From NCBI GenBank assembly GCA_937873665.1, contig CALMYW010000519.1, positions 16,764 to 80,763 on the forward strand: 64,000 bases of DNA, given 5' to 3'. Made by a program: the position numbers and the translations under genes. The notes beneath the pieces are model-generated. The model made no database searches and had not been told where the DNA came from. It saw only the letters and a list, made by a program, of their open reading frames with translations. The DNA comes from an uncultured Sphingorhabdus sp. GTDB taxonomy: Bacteria > Pseudomonadota > Alphaproteobacteria > Sphingomonadales > Sphingomonadaceae. Shown piece after piece: positions 1 to 9,541 of this stretch; position 1 is the stretch's first letter, and the number at the start of each line of letters is the position of its first letter.

Positions 1-55
1 CTTCCTGATCATCAGCGAGGTTCCGCTTCGCAAACGAGCGGAGGCACAATCATGA
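1..55 (+). CDS. 3' end of an upstream conjugation gene (partial)
   Basis: A frame open from the left edge ends in TGA at 53-55, giving a 17-residue tail ending in RKRAEAQS. The stop overlaps the traU ATG in an ATGA junction, the same coupling used by the next genes. From the usual F-type order it may be the end of TraW or of a TraF-type signal peptidase. The fragment is too short to decide. Confidence 0.5.
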   Translation, partial: FLIISEVPLRKRAEAQS

Positions 56-1071
56 ATTTGAAATCAAGGCTTTGCAGCGCATTTGTGGCAATGCTTCTAG
101 CAATTGGTACGAGCGTAACACCTGCCTATGCCGATGCGGGACCTGGTCGCTGCACGGGCAAATTCGTCAACCCGATCACCGATATCTGCTGGTCGTGCCT
201 CTTTCCGATCTCGGTCGGTGGCCTCAAAATCTGGCCGTCAAACCGCCCCGATCCCGACAATCCGGATTCGCCCCTATGCCTTTGCGGAATCCGCCCGGGC
301 ATCGCCATGGGCTTCTGGGAGCCAGTGCGTTTGGCGGATGTCTCGATGAAGCCATGGTGTTTCGTCAATCTGGGCGGATTGAAACTCGATCCCGGGTTCG
401 ACATCGGCTTCAAGACGATTGCAGGTCCCTCGGCAGTCGGGGGTGCCACGCAGTATAACTCGCAGTGGCATATCCACTGGTATGCCTATCCGCTGATCTA
501 CTGGATGGAACTGGTCGCAGACTTTCTCTGTCTAGAAGCGGCTTCGGTCGACATTCTCTACATCAGCGAGATCGACCCGCTCTGGCAGGATTCCGAACTG
601 ACCGCGATCATCAACCCCGAAGCGGTGCTGTTTGCAAATCCGCTGGCGCTCGCCGCCTGTGCCGCCGATTGTGTGCTGGCAACGCGCAAGCTCCCCTCGG
701 ACAAGCTCTTCTGGTGCGCGGGCTGTCAGGGATCGATGTATCCGATGAACGGCAATGTCTCGGCTACCATCGGCCATGTCCAGGCTTCAAGGCTCGCTTT
801 GTCGCGCTTTGCCTACAAGCTCCACCGCCAGCTCGTCTCCTGGGGGACGATGGGTTCCAAAGGCCTGTGCGGCAAATATCTGATGCCGGTGATGAGGAAG
901 CAACAATATCGCTTCCAGCCCACCAACCCCAACCCGCTCACCAAGGGCCGCTATGCCTGTGCGCCGATCGGGGCGTCGACCACCTTCAATTCGGCAGGCC
1001 AGGTCTATCCCGCAATCGGCGAGGATATGGGCTATCTGGTCTGGCGCAAACGGAATTGCTGCGCTTTATGA
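52..1071 (+). CDS. traU: TraU, F-type mating pair assembly protein
   Basis: This 339-residue periplasmic protein matches TraU in length and layout, a factor needed for DNA transfer and mating-pair stability in F-type type IV secretion. Residues 1-27 form a signal peptide with a hydrophobic core and an AYA-type cleavage site. The mature protein is cysteine-rich, with blocks such as CWSCLFPISVGG and CAADC, as expected for a disulfide-bonded family. A GGAGG lies about 8 nt before the ATG at 52. The gene overlaps its upstream and downstream neighbours by ATGA, so it is almost certainly translated from one transfer-operon transcript. The identification rests on family pattern and on synteny with trbC-traN-traF-traH-traG. 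Confidence 0.93.
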   Translation: MNLKSRLCSAFVAMLLAIGTSVTPAYADAGPGRCTGKFVNPITDICWSCLFPISVGGLKIWPSNRPDPDNPDSPLCLCGIRPGIAMGFWEPVRLADVSMKPWCFVNLGGLKLDPGFDIGFKTIAGPSAVGGATQYNSQWHIHWYAYPLIYWMELVADFLCLEAASVDILYISEIDPLWQDSELTAIINPEAVLFANPLALAACAADCVLATRKLPSDKLFWCAGCQGSMYPMNGNVSATIGHVQASRLALSRFAYKLHRQLVSWGTMGSKGLCGKYLMPVMRKQQYRFQPTNPNPLTKGRYACAPIGASTTFNSAGQVYPAIGEDMGYLVWRKRNCCAL

Positions 1072-1832
1072 AATACTCACTCCTTTTCGCTGGTTTTGCC
1101 CTTTGCATCGGGACGGCCGCTGTCGCAGGACTGGCCGCTCAACATGGCGAGACCGAGCTCGACCTTTCCGCGATCCGCGCACGCGCCTCCGAAGCCGAGG
1201 CTGATGCAGCCGCGTTGAGCGCCACAGCGCGTGTGCGCGCCGAACAATTGCGCGAGAGCGCCAAAGAAACTGCACAGACGAGCGAGGCCAATGGCAAGCG
1301 CTATGCAGCTTCGGTGCGACCTCCTGCCGGGCCACCGCTTGATCAAGCCTTCGACTTCGACCGGCTCGTTGCCGATACCGCAGGCTTCGACGAAGCTCGC
1401 ATGGGAGTCGCACCGCGTTTCATCGCCTTTGCCAGCGTGTCGATGCCGGCGCCCGCGCTCAAACAGATGATCGGCGATGTCTCGCAGGCAGGCGGCGTGG
1501 TCGTTTTCCGTGGATTTCCTCAGGGAAGCGCCAAAGCACTCACCACCGCACTTTTGAAAGTGACCGGAAGCCAGGGCGTTCCCGAAAATGTCGGGATCGA
1601 TCCGCGCCTCTTTCGCGCGTTCAGGATCGATACCGTCCCTGCTTATGTCGTAACCGCGAGCGACTTTGATGTGTGCGACGGGTTCGATTGCGTCTCGAAC
1701 GTCCCGCCGCACGACCGCATGACGGGCAATGTCAGCGCCGAATACGCCCTGTCGACCTTTGCCTCAGGCGGCGGACCCGGCGCGCCGCTTGCCCAGCTTC
1801 ATCTCAAGGCTTTGCGAAAGGCAAAGCCATGA
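1068..1832 (+). CDS. trbC: TrbC, type-F conjugative pilus assembly protein
   Basis: The start is the ATG at 1068 inside the ATGA overlap with traU; a longer open frame upstream is only read-through. The 254-residue product begins with a hydrophobic export signal (about residues 1-24), then an Ala/Glu-rich helical stretch (about 30-75), then a thioredoxin-fold-like region containing FASVSMPAPALKQM and GGVVVFRGF, typical of the TrbC family. TrbC is periplasmic and works with TraW and TraU in pilus and mating-pair assembly. The gene ends in an ATGA overlap with traN. Position between traU and traN is the canonical F-like order. Confidence 0.9.
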   Translation: MKYSLLFAGFALCIGTAAVAGLAAQHGETELDLSAIRARASEAEADAAALSATARVRAEQLRESAKETAQTSEANGKRYAASVRPPAGPPLDQAFDFDRLVADTAGFDEARMGVAPRFIAFASVSMPAPALKQMIGDVSQAGGVVVFRGFPQGSAKALTTALLKVTGSQGVPENVGIDPRLFRAFRIDTVPAYVVTASDFDVCDGFDCVSNVPPHDRMTGNVSAEYALSTFASGGGPGAPLAQLHLKALRKAKP

Positions 1833-3568
1833 CCGGCAAAACACTTATCCGGCTTGGCGCGCTGTTCCTTATCGCAGGATCGCTGCCCATGAAGGGCGCG
1901 TCTGCACAAACTTCGACGGCTGCGGCCAAAGCCGATGGCAAAGCCTTTGGCCGCGAAAAGGCTGCGACCGCGCAACCAGCGGCAAGCACCGATCCCGATG
2001 CCGAGCGCATTCCCAATTTTAACGATAGCCCTTCCCAATCGGCTTATTTCGACAATCCCGATGCCATGGCGGGTGCAGCAGCTAGCCAGACAAGCGCGCA
2101 TGAAGGCTACCGCGCGATACGCTCGTCGATCGACCAGCGAGTGCGCTTTGCGCCGGTTGATCTGGATGCGACGATCGCACGCAGCAAGGCGATCAGCGAA
2201 GACCCGCTAAGCTATACAAGCGGCATGAGCGTGAGCGGAACGCAGGGGCGCTGCGTTCCCCTGCCTTCGGCTACGGCAAGTTCAACCCGCTATTTTGCTA
2301 CCTGCAATTCGGGTTTCTCAGCGAGCGAAGAGCAGAAGAGCTGCAATATCCCGATTGTCGTTACCGCCGCACCCGCTACGCGCTATACCTATTGGTGCAG
2401 CGCCTTAGGCACCAACAGATTAAACCGGGTCGATGATTGCGCACTCTTTGACAATGCCCAATGCACCTATGCGGGCGAAATGCCGGGTATCTGCCTCGAA
2501 TGGGAGACGCGTCCCAACAACCAGCGCTACTGCATTGAGCCCGGCGAACCCATTACCATATTAAGCTGTCCGTCGCAGGTCGCAGGCGGCACGGTCCGTG
2601 GTACCACCACCCAGAACAGCATTGTCGTCACGCGCGGTGAAAGCCAATGCGCGCCCTTTGCAAGCAACACCGATTGCGCTGAAGATCGCGAAACTTGTAC
2701 CGACAGCGATCCGGTCACCCGCATTGTCAACGGCATAGCGGTTACCCAGCCCTGCTGGGCATGGGCGAAGAGCTATACCTGCCGGACCTTTACTGCGGCC
2801 GAGGATTGCCAGGCGCTAACACAAACCCCCGGCTGCAATCTGGTGCGCGAGGATTGTCTGACCGACGAGCCATGCCGGACATGGGAGCGGGTCTATGATT
2901 GCCCGGTCCCCGACCAGCCAGCCTCGGCGAACCAGTTTATCTGCGATGGGGATGTCTATTGCATCGACGGGGCGTGCGAGACCATCGAGCGCGAAGCCAA
3001 TGACGAGTTCAAGGATGCCGTCGTTGCACTGAATGCGCTTGATCAGGCCCGCCGCGAATTTGATCCCAATTCGCTCACCTTGTTCCGGGGCACGCGCAAC
3101 ACTTGTTCATCGAAGGTGTTCGGTGTCCTCAATTGCTGCAAAGGCAAGGGCTTTCCGCTCATCCCCGGCATCAGCCTGCTCGTCGCACTGGGCTGCAACA
3201 CGCAAGAGCTGCTTTTGCACGAACGCGATGCCCAAGGGCTGTGCGCCTATGTCGGAACCTATTGTTCGGACAGCTTCCTCGGTGTCTGCCTCACCAAGAA
3301 GAAGGTCTATTGCTGCTTTGAATCGAAGCTGTCGCGTATCCTCCAGGAACAAGGGCGCCAGCAACTGCCAAAGCCCTGGGATAAGCCCAAGACCGAGGCT
3401 TGCGCAGGTTTCACTATCGACGAATTTGCCCGGCTTGATCTTTCCCGCATGGATTTCTCCGAAGTCTATGCCGAGTTCACCCAAGCCGCACGACTTCCCG
3501 ACGAGCTCGAGGCTGCCACCCAGATCCAGCAGAAAATCGAGGATTATTATGCCAATGCCCAGATTTGA
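1829..3568 (+). CDS. traN: TraN, cysteine-rich outer-membrane mating-pair stabilisation protein
   Basis: The start is the ATG at 1829 in the ATGA overlap with trbC, giving 579 residues. Residues 1-26 are a signal peptide. From about residue 145 onwards the protein holds roughly 32 cysteines in closely spaced short motifs (for example CRTW, YDCPVP, NCCKGKG), the hallmark of TraN, the outer-membrane adhesin that stabilises contact with the recipient. The N-terminal mature region is Ala/Lys-rich and low in complexity. The 3' end overlaps traF by up to 20 nt. TraN length and receptor-facing parts vary widely among F-like systems, so recipient specificity cannot be read from this sequence. Confidence 0.9.
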   Translation: MTGKTLIRLGALFLIAGSLPMKGASAQTSTAAAKADGKAFGREKAATAQPAASTDPDAERIPNFNDSPSQSAYFDNPDAMAGAAASQTSAHEGYRAIRSSIDQRVRFAPVDLDATIARSKAISEDPLSYTSGMSVSGTQGRCVPLPSATASSTRYFATCNSGFSASEEQKSCNIPIVVTAAPATRYTYWCSALGTNRLNRVDDCALFDNAQCTYAGEMPGICLEWETRPNNQRYCIEPGEPITILSCPSQVAGGTVRGTTTQNSIVVTRGESQCAPFASNTDCAEDRETCTDSDPVTRIVNGIAVTQPCWAWAKSYTCRTFTAAEDCQALTQTPGCNLVREDCLTDEPCRTWERVYDCPVPDQPASANQFICDGDVYCIDGACETIEREANDEFKDAVVALNALDQARREFDPNSLTLFRGTRNTCSSKVFGVLNCCKGKGFPLIPGISLLVALGCNTQELLLHERDAQGLCAYVGTYCSDSFLGVCLTKKKVYCCFESKLSRILQEQGRQQLPKPWDKPKTEACAGFTIDEFARLDLSRMDFSEVYAEFTQAARLPDELEAATQIQQKIEDYYANAQI

Positions 3569-4376
3569 ACGCCGTGCGCTCGCGGCGATGATCGTGCTCG
3601 CACTCACAGTCGACAGCACTCAAGCAGCAATTGCTCAGACCGGCGCCACCAACGCACCTGCAGAAAATGACGCCTTTTACTGCGAGGAGAGGAAGCTCGG
3701 CTACTGGTTCTACTGCACGAAGCCCAAGCCTGCACCCAAGACAGAAGCAGCAGCACCCGCACCAGTCCCCGATGCCGTGACACGCATGGATGCGATCACG
3801 GCAGAACTGCGCGAGCTGAAAGCACGTGCAATTCTCGAGCCGACGCCCGCCAATGTTACCGCCTATATTCGTTTCCAGCGCGAGCAACTCGATCGCGCCT
3901 CCTTGTTCGCCGACGTCTGGCAACGCGCGATCTGGCAGGATCCTGATCTCGATTATACACTGCAGCGCCCGGTCTCGACGCTCGCCAAACGGCAATGGCA
4001 GGGCAGCCGCGCCAGCGAACGCAATGGGGTGATGGCCGGATTGTCGGCGCGCTACGGGCTCTTCTATTTCTTCGCCCAAAGCTGCGGTGCCTGCGAGGTC
4101 ATGTCGCCAATTGTCCGTTCGGTTACATCGAACTGGGGCATTACTGTGCGCGCGATCTCGACCGATGGCGGCCCCTCGCGCCATTTCCCCAATTACATCG
4201 TCGAGACCAACCAGCGCAGCAAAATGGGGCTCGAGCCCAAGGTCACGCCCGCAGTGGTGCTTTGGGATGCCTTGAAAGGCCGCCCCATTCCCATCGGATA
4301 CGGCGTGATGTCCGCCGATGAACTGCAGGACCGCATCTATCTTCTCACACAAAAGGAAGCCGGCCATGACTATTAG
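3549..4376 (+). CDS. traF: TraF, thioredoxin-like conjugation protein
   Basis: The start is ATG 3549 or the in-frame ATG 3555, both overlapping the traN 3' end; the open frame back to 3033 is a shadow of traN. The product is 273-275 residues with a signal peptide (to about residue 30), an early pair of cysteines in the segment YCEERKLGYWFYC, a Pro/Ala linker, and a C-terminal thioredoxin fold. The Cys179-Gly-Ala-Cys182 motif is intact, so this copy may be redox-active and help fold cysteine-rich TraN and TraU. Many F TraF homologues lack the CXXC, which makes this one closer to the TrbB-like active class. Confidence 0.9.
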   Translation: MPMPRFERRALAAMIVLALTVDSTQAAIAQTGATNAPAENDAFYCEERKLGYWFYCTKPKPAPKTEAAAPAPVPDAVTRMDAITAELRELKARAILEPTPANVTAYIRFQREQLDRASLFADVWQRAIWQDPDLDYTLQRPVSTLAKRQWQGSRASERNGVMAGLSARYGLFYFFAQSCGACEVMSPIVRSVTSNWGITVRAISTDGGPSRHFPNYIVETNQRSKMGLEPKVTPAVVLWDALKGRPIPIGYGVMSADELQDRIYLLTQKEAGHDY

Positions 4377-5802
4377 ACCGAAAACAGCAATTGCCGCCCT
4401 CCTCGCCTGCTCGCTGCCGCTAACTGCGGCGCAAGCCGATGTTGGCAGTTCGATGGATTCCTTTTTGACTGATGTCGGCGGTGCCGCCAATGTGTCGGGA
4501 CCAACCGCGTATGAAGGCCAGTCCGCAGGCTATTACAGCCTCGGCAATGTCTGGACGCGCTTCCCCCAGAAGACGACCAACATCGCCAATCTTCAACTTC
4601 CCCGCGCCCGCGCGGGCTGCGGCGGCATCGATATTTTTGCTGGCAGTTTCAGCTTCATCAATGCAAGCGAGATTGTGGCGATGCTCAAGGCCGTCGCCAA
4701 CAATGCGGTTGGTTTTGCCTTCAGCCTCGCGATCGACACGGTATGCCCTGAATGCTCGAAGATCATGCAGGAGTTTTCGCAAAAAGCGCAGCTGATGAAC
4801 AATCTCAACATCAACAGCTGCGAAATGGCGCAAGGTCTGGTCGGCGGCATCTGGCCCAAGGGCGACCTTGCCGACAAGGCGATTTGCGAGGCGATCGGCA
4901 ATAGCGAAGGCATTTTCACCGACTATGCCGCCGCCAAACATGGCTGCGGCACCCGCGGGCAGCGCGCGAGCACGACGGCGCAAGGGGCAGGCAAATATGA
5001 TGATGTGAACACAGGGGTTCCGCGCAATTACACTTGGACCATCCTCAAAAAATCGGCCTTCTTTTCGCCCGGAGGGACATTCGATCGGGAGCTTGCCGAA
5101 TATGCGATGACGCTTATCGGCACGATCATCTATGTGCCACCCAAGGATGAGGAAGAAGGCAAGTTCGTTCCCTTTGCGGGCGACGCGTCTTCGACGCTCG
5201 TAACCGCCTTGCTCGACGGCACGCAGGGCAACCCGGTCAAAATCTTCGACTGCGACGAGCCCGACAAATGCCTCAACCCGACCTTCAAGACGCTGAGCCT
5301 GCAGACATCAAAAGCACTGCGCCCGCGCGTGGCAGCACTCATCGAAGGCATGGTGCAGGCGATCCGCGACGATACACCCATCACCGAAGCGCAAAAGGAG
5401 CTGCTGCAGGTGGCCTCGGTTCCGCTTTACAAGATCCTGACCGTGCAGGCGGCCTATGGCCGCGGCATGCCGACCGACGACCGCGAGACCCTGGCCGAGA
5501 TTGCAAGTGTAGACCTGCTCTTTGCCATTCTCGACCGGATCACCGGCGAAGCGGGCCGGTCTATGTCGAGTTTCATCGGGGCCGATGAAGCCAAGATCGC
5601 GATGTGGCAAGGTCAGGTGAACGCGGTCCGCCAGAGCCTCGCTGACCGGCAAGCCAACACACATTTGCGCGTCAACGCGATCATGCAGATCATCGAGAAG
5701 ACCGCCTTCCTCGAAAATGTGCTCGCCGCCTCGATGTCGCCCGGAATGGCGGCATCGCTCGACTGGTCGCGTGCGGTCCAGACCCGCAGCCTCGCCCACT
5801 GA
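4366..5802 (+). CDS. traH: TraH, conjugative pilus/mating-pair assembly protein
   Basis: The start is ATG 4366, overlapping the traF stop by 11 bp. The 478-residue product has a signal peptide of about 24 residues, then the TraH N-terminal pattern (GGAANVSGPTAYEGQSAGYY), a conserved Gly/Cys segment (RAGCGGIDIFAGSFSFIN) and a cysteine block around DTVCPECSKIM. TraH is a periplasmic/outer-membrane-associated protein needed for pilus assembly. Length agrees with the F family (about 450-480). The traF-traH-traG order is the standard F arrangement. An 18-nt gap with AAGGAA precedes traG. Confidence 0.93.
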   Translation: MTIRPKTAIAALLACSLPLTAAQADVGSSMDSFLTDVGGAANVSGPTAYEGQSAGYYSLGNVWTRFPQKTTNIANLQLPRARAGCGGIDIFAGSFSFINASEIVAMLKAVANNAVGFAFSLAIDTVCPECSKIMQEFSQKAQLMNNLNINSCEMAQGLVGGIWPKGDLADKAICEAIGNSEGIFTDYAAAKHGCGTRGQRASTTAQGAGKYDDVNTGVPRNYTWTILKKSAFFSPGGTFDRELAEYAMTLIGTIIYVPPKDEEEGKFVPFAGDASSTLVTALLDGTQGNPVKIFDCDEPDKCLNPTFKTLSLQTSKALRPRVAALIEGMVQAIRDDTPITEAQKELLQVASVPLYKILTVQAAYGRGMPTDDRETLAEIASVDLLFAILDRITGEAGRSMSSFIGADEAKIAMWQGQVNAVRQSLADRQANTHLRVNAIMQIIEKTAFLENVLAASMSPGMAASLDWSRAVQTRSLAH

Positions 5803-5820
5803 CGCACAAGGAACACCAAT

Positions 5821-8526
5821 ATGGTCGAGGTCTTCACGGTCGGTGGCGGCGACTATCTGGTCAATGTCTTCAATGCGGTCGCCGCCTGGACGGGGAATGG
5901 CGGTTACAAGGGTCTGCTCCAGGTCGTGATGGTGATGGGGCTTGGCTTTTCCGCACTGATGCTCGCCTTCAACCAGGACTGGCGCGCGTGGATCAACTGG
6001 TTCCTGGGTGCTACCCTCATGTACAGCTGCCTGATGGTCCCCCGGCTCGATGTGCAGGTCACCGACCGATTGAATCCAAGCCTCGCACCCTCGCAGGTCG
6101 CCAATGTGCCGCTGGGTCTTGCCTTGATGGCAAGCTTTACCAGCCAGATTGGCGATTATCTGACTGGCTCGGCTGAAGTGGTATTCGGGCTGCCAGGCGA
6201 TCTCAATTACTCGCAGAACGGCATGATCTATGGCGCGCGCCTCTATGATGCAACGCGGTCGCTTCGTATCTCCGATCCCGAATTTGCTGCCAATCTTGAC
6301 GAACATTTCCGACAATGTGTTTTCTATGACGTGCTGCTCGGCCGCTATTCGATGAAACAGCTCGCTGAAAGCACCGACATCTGGGCGACGATTGCGCCGG
6401 GCAGCCAAGCGCGCGCACAGCGATTCCTGACCCGCGACACGTCAACCGGCGAAGTCACCGCCAATATCATCACCTGCAGGGAGGCTTATACCAGCCTCAA
6501 CGGCCAATGGGTGCAGCTCATTGACGGCATGGGCAATGTTTTTGGCCGTCAGCTCTATCCAAACCAGAGCGCAGCCCTCGCCAAGGCCAAGCTCTTTGCC
6601 GACCTGCCCATCGCCTATCAATATCTGACTGGGGTTTCCTCCAATGCGACCGCGATCTTCAAGCAGACGCTCACCATCAATGCGATGAGCCAGGCCATGC
6701 ACGCAATGGGCGGCGCCAGCGGGGCTGGCAATGTCGATGTCTATGCCCAGACCCGTGCCGATATTCAGACCGAGCGCACCTACAGTTCGATCGCGAGCAA
6801 TGCCATGAAATGGGTGCCGCTCCTGAATGTTGTGCTCACGGTCCTGTTCTACGCGCTCTTCCCTGTCCTCTTCCCGCTGTTTCTGATGCCCAAGACCGGA
6901 CCGCTTGCCTTGAAAGGCTATGTCACCGGCTTCTTCTATTTGGCCGCTTGGGGACCGCTCTTTGTCATCCTCCACATGATGCTGATGTTCAAGGGGGCGG
7001 CTGACATGACGGCTGCCAGCAATGGCGGCATGACGCTTGCGAGTTTCACCGGCATGGCGGACGTCAACAGCGACATCGGCATATTGGCTGGCTATCTCAT
7101 CGCCTCGGTGCCATTCTTGGCAGGCGGGGTCGCCAAGGGGGCAATGGCGATCTCGCACCATGCCACCTCCTACCTCAATCCGAGCCAGAATGCTGCTGAA
7201 GAAGCCGCGCGCGAGGCAAGCACCGGCAATGTCTCGCTCGGCAATACCAGCTTCGAGACCTCGAACGTGCTGACCCGCCAGTTTGCCCAAGGCAATGTCG
7301 CCCCGTCCTTCACATATGGTGCAGCGCAGACGCGCGGTTACAGCGAGAGTGGCACGATGACGACGAGCTTTGCCGAAGGCAGCTATGACCAGCTCCCGAA
7401 CTCAAGCTACCCGTTCACCCCAACACTGGGTCAGGAGTTCACCTCGCGACTATCGACGATGGCGAGCCAGTCCAAATCGAACAGCGAGACCTTCTCGAAC
7501 CTCGCCCAGCAATCGACCGCGAATGCGGTCACGCATTTCCGGGAATTGCGCAACCAGGTCAGCAGAGGCAGCTCCTTTGAAACCGCAACCGGCCAGACCA
7601 ACTCCGACAGCGTCAACACAGCGTTCAACGAGGTCGATCAGGCCTCGAAAGCGCTGCAACGCCAATATGGCCTCAGCCGCCGTGCATCCGATGACATCAC
7701 CACAAGCTGGTTCCTCAATGGCGAGGGATCTGCTGGCATTGGCGGGAAGCTGGGCCCTGCCAACCTCGGGGTCGGTGTCAAAGGCGGGCGCAATCAAAGC
7801 TGGACTGACAGCGATATCGGTATCGCGTCCGAGGATCGTTCGCGCATCATGGGCAGCCTCAAGCAGATCTCCGATAGCCGGAACTGGTCGAGCGCGCGTG
7901 ATAGCTTCGTTAGGACTGTCAGCACGTCGACCAGTTCGTCGATATCGACGAGCGCGAATGGCATGAACGCGTCGCTGACCGAAGCGCAAAGCTTTACGCA
8001 AGAAGCCCGGCGTTCTGAAGAGATCGCAAACCGGTTGGAGCAGCAAGCGTCTATGTTCGAAGGGAACAGCGCCTCCGGCAGCCTGAACCTGTCGCAGACC
8101 TACCGCGAATGGGGTCTGGGAGAGATGGAGCGCAACCGCGACTTTTACGGCAATGCGCGCTTTGACGACATAGACTTCCAGTTGAGCGAGGAAGGCCAGG
8201 CACTTCAGGCGCGCTTTGTCGACAGCTATGCAGATACCTTGCGCGACGGCATAGAAAACCAATTGGTCCTTGCACCCGGAAAGCCGGTCTCAAGGCCAAA
8301 TGTGTCTTCTCCAGCAGATGTAAGAGGTAACTCGAAGGTTGGCGCTGGCAGCGGCCAGTCGGCAGTGGGTAACGCAGCTCCTGGCTCCGTTCGCGAAGAG
8401 GTAAACGCCGCTCAACAATCGGGCCGCAAACGCATCGACACCATTCGCGATTACCTAGAAGGAACCACGAAGGGTGCCCGCGGCGCAGACGAGGAGTCAG
8501 CGGACAACGTAAAGGAATGGCGCTAA
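5821..8526 (+). CDS. traG: TraG, inner-membrane mating-pair stabilisation protein
   Basis: The 901-residue product starts at ATG 5821 with the TraG N-terminal pattern VFTVGGGDYLVNVFNAV. Hydrophobic segments cluster in the N-terminal half (about residues 35-75, 335-385, 410-440). The C-terminal half is a long Ser/Asn/Gln-rich periplasmic region with coiled-coil potential. In F, the N-terminal part supports pilus assembly and the C-terminal part stabilises the mating pair and takes part in entry exclusion. It is the last gene of the plus-strand transfer block, and no clear terminator is visible after it. The product is slightly shorter than F TraG (about 940 residues). Confidence 0.92.
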   Translation: MVEVFTVGGGDYLVNVFNAVAAWTGNGGYKGLLQVVMVMGLGFSALMLAFNQDWRAWINWFLGATLMYSCLMVPRLDVQVTDRLNPSLAPSQVANVPLGLALMASFTSQIGDYLTGSAEVVFGLPGDLNYSQNGMIYGARLYDATRSLRISDPEFAANLDEHFRQCVFYDVLLGRYSMKQLAESTDIWATIAPGSQARAQRFLTRDTSTGEVTANIITCREAYTSLNGQWVQLIDGMGNVFGRQLYPNQSAALAKAKLFADLPIAYQYLTGVSSNATAIFKQTLTINAMSQAMHAMGGASGAGNVDVYAQTRADIQTERTYSSIASNAMKWVPLLNVVLTVLFYALFPVLFPLFLMPKTGPLALKGYVTGFFYLAAWGPLFVILHMMLMFKGAADMTAASNGGMTLASFTGMADVNSDIGILAGYLIASVPFLAGGVAKGAMAISHHATSYLNPSQNAAEEAAREASTGNVSLGNTSFETSNVLTRQFAQGNVAPSFTYGAAQTRGYSESGTMTTSFAEGSYDQLPNSSYPFTPTLGQEFTSRLSTMASQSKSNSETFSNLAQQSTANAVTHFRELRNQVSRGSSFETATGQTNSDSVNTAFNEVDQASKALQRQYGLSRRASDDITTSWFLNGEGSAGIGGKLGPANLGVGVKGGRNQSWTDSDIGIASEDRSRIMGSLKQISDSRNWSSARDSFVRTVSTSTSSSISTSANGMNASLTEAQSFTQEARRSEEIANRLEQQASMFEGNSASGSLNLSQTYREWGLGEMERNRDFYGNARFDDIDFQLSEEGQALQARFVDSYADTLRDGIENQLVLAPGKPVSRPNVSSPADVRGNSKVGAGSGQSAVGNAAPGSVREEVNAAQQSGRKRIDTIRDYLEGTTKGARGADEESADNVKEWR

Positions 8527-8536
8527 TCCAGCCGCT

Positions 8537-8758
8537 CTAAAGAAGGCTTGTTGCAACAAGGTAGGCAAATACGCCAGCTATCGCAACGACGCAAAAGATC
8601 AGCAACTTTCTGCTGATCGGATCGCGCCATGATTTTTGGAGTCGATATCCCGTTAAACGGTCTTCAGCGATGGCCTGGTCGATTTCTGCGAAACCAGACC
8701 ATTGACGGCCCGCATCGCTTGGTTCGCGATCTTCAAATTTCTCGGGTTTGTTATCCAT
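8537..8758 (-). CDS. Small single-pass membrane protein
   Basis: A 73-residue ORF on the minus strand, taken from ATG 8758, which has GGAAGTG at good spacing; the frame continues upstream but without a ribosome site. The N-terminal 50 residues are polar and acidic (begins MDNKPEKFEDREP). Residues about 53-72 are one hydrophobic segment (LLIFCVVAIAGVFAYLVA), so the protein is probably N-in with a C-terminal anchor. It converges on traG with only 10 bp between stops. I do not recognise the family. Its place beside traG could mean a conjugation-linked role, for example entry exclusion, but that is inference. Confidence 0.6.
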   Translation of the reverse strand: MDNKPEKFEDREPSDAGRQWSGFAEIDQAIAEDRLTGYRLQKSWRDPISRKLLIFCVVAIAGVFAYLVATSLL

Positions 8759-9216
8759 TGGGCCACTTCCTTTCCGACTGCTCGCGGGCCACCTCAACTC
8801 TGCAGTGTGTGATTAGGTCATAGCCGAACGAACCCGCGAAGTCAGCAAATTCGTTAGAACGCACGACTTTACTGATGCTCCTTTATGTGAATTTGCGGCG
8901 TGGAATCGCAGATTGTTTCGACCGATCATCGCGCCCAGGGCTCGCAGCGCGAGCCACCAAAACGACACCCTTGCAACGGCGCGACGAAGCTGGACGTCCT
9001 GCGCGCGGGCGTGTGCGCCTGCGGGCGTCCAGCAAGGAGAGAGGCAAGAGTGTCAGCGGGTCAGACAAAAGCGCCGCACCCTGGCCGAACCTGAGAGGCC
9101 AGAGAGCGACACCAAAATCTCCCGCTCATTTGGGCCATATCGCGCTTTCGTATTTCTGCAGATTAGACTCTTTTAAAGTTTGAACGCACATTCTCTCCTT
9201 CGAGGAGGGATTCGCA
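8759..9216. other. Intergenic region with hairpins
   Basis: I see no convincing gene here; the short open frames lack ribosome sites and family-like sequence. It holds a perfect 7-bp hairpin at 8939-8955 (GGCTCGC/GCGAGCC, 3-nt loop) and an imperfect GC-rich hairpin at 8991-9031 (TGGACG.../...CGTCCA). The right end carries the promoter and the strong ribosome site of the next gene. Confidence 0.4.
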
Positions 9217-9513
9217 GTGCGCCTTTTCATCGTGTTGAGTTTGTCCGTTGCCGGTATTCTATGTGCACCCGCTGCTGCGCATCCCGGTGGCCTGGCAGCT
9301 GATGGCTGTCACAATGATCGGCGTAATGGCGGTCGGCATTGTCACCGCGCTGCCGCGCAACCTGTTCGAGAGGTCCAACGCGCTTTTGGTCGTGATGTCT
9401 ACTATCCCAACTGCGCAGCCGCGCGCGCAGTAGGTGCTGCGCCGATCAGAGCCGGAGAGCCAGGCTATGGGCGACATCTTGATCGTGACGGCGATGGAAA
9501 AGCCTGCGAATAG
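9217..9513 (+). CDS. Secreted small protein with Excalibur-type C-terminus
   Basis: GTG start at 9217, preceded by GAGGAGGGA at ideal spacing. The 98-residue product has a signal peptide (about 1-21), then a His/Cys segment (DGCHNDRRNGGRHCHR) and a C-terminal DRDGDGKACE, the calcium-binding Excalibur motif (DxDxDGxxCE). The middle YYPNCAAARAVGAAPIRAGEPGY also fits Excalibur domains, which often accompany secreted SNase-like nucleases. The gene converges on an SNase-like gene 28 bp away, so the two may form a periplasmic nuclease/cation-binding pair. The role is not known. Confidence 0.75.
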   Translation: MRLFIVLSLSVAGILCAPAAAHPGGLAADGCHNDRRNGGRHCHRAAAQPVREVQRAFGRDVYYPNCAAARAVGAAPIRAGEPGYGRHLDRDGDGKACE

Positions 9514-9541
9514 CAGGGCTAAGCTGGCATATTCCGCTAGC

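Noticed and set aside
8939..9031. oriT at the hairpins after traG
   Set aside because: They are far from the relaxase operon, and the imperfect GC hairpin lacks direct repeats. The region upstream of the RHH gene is the better candidate.
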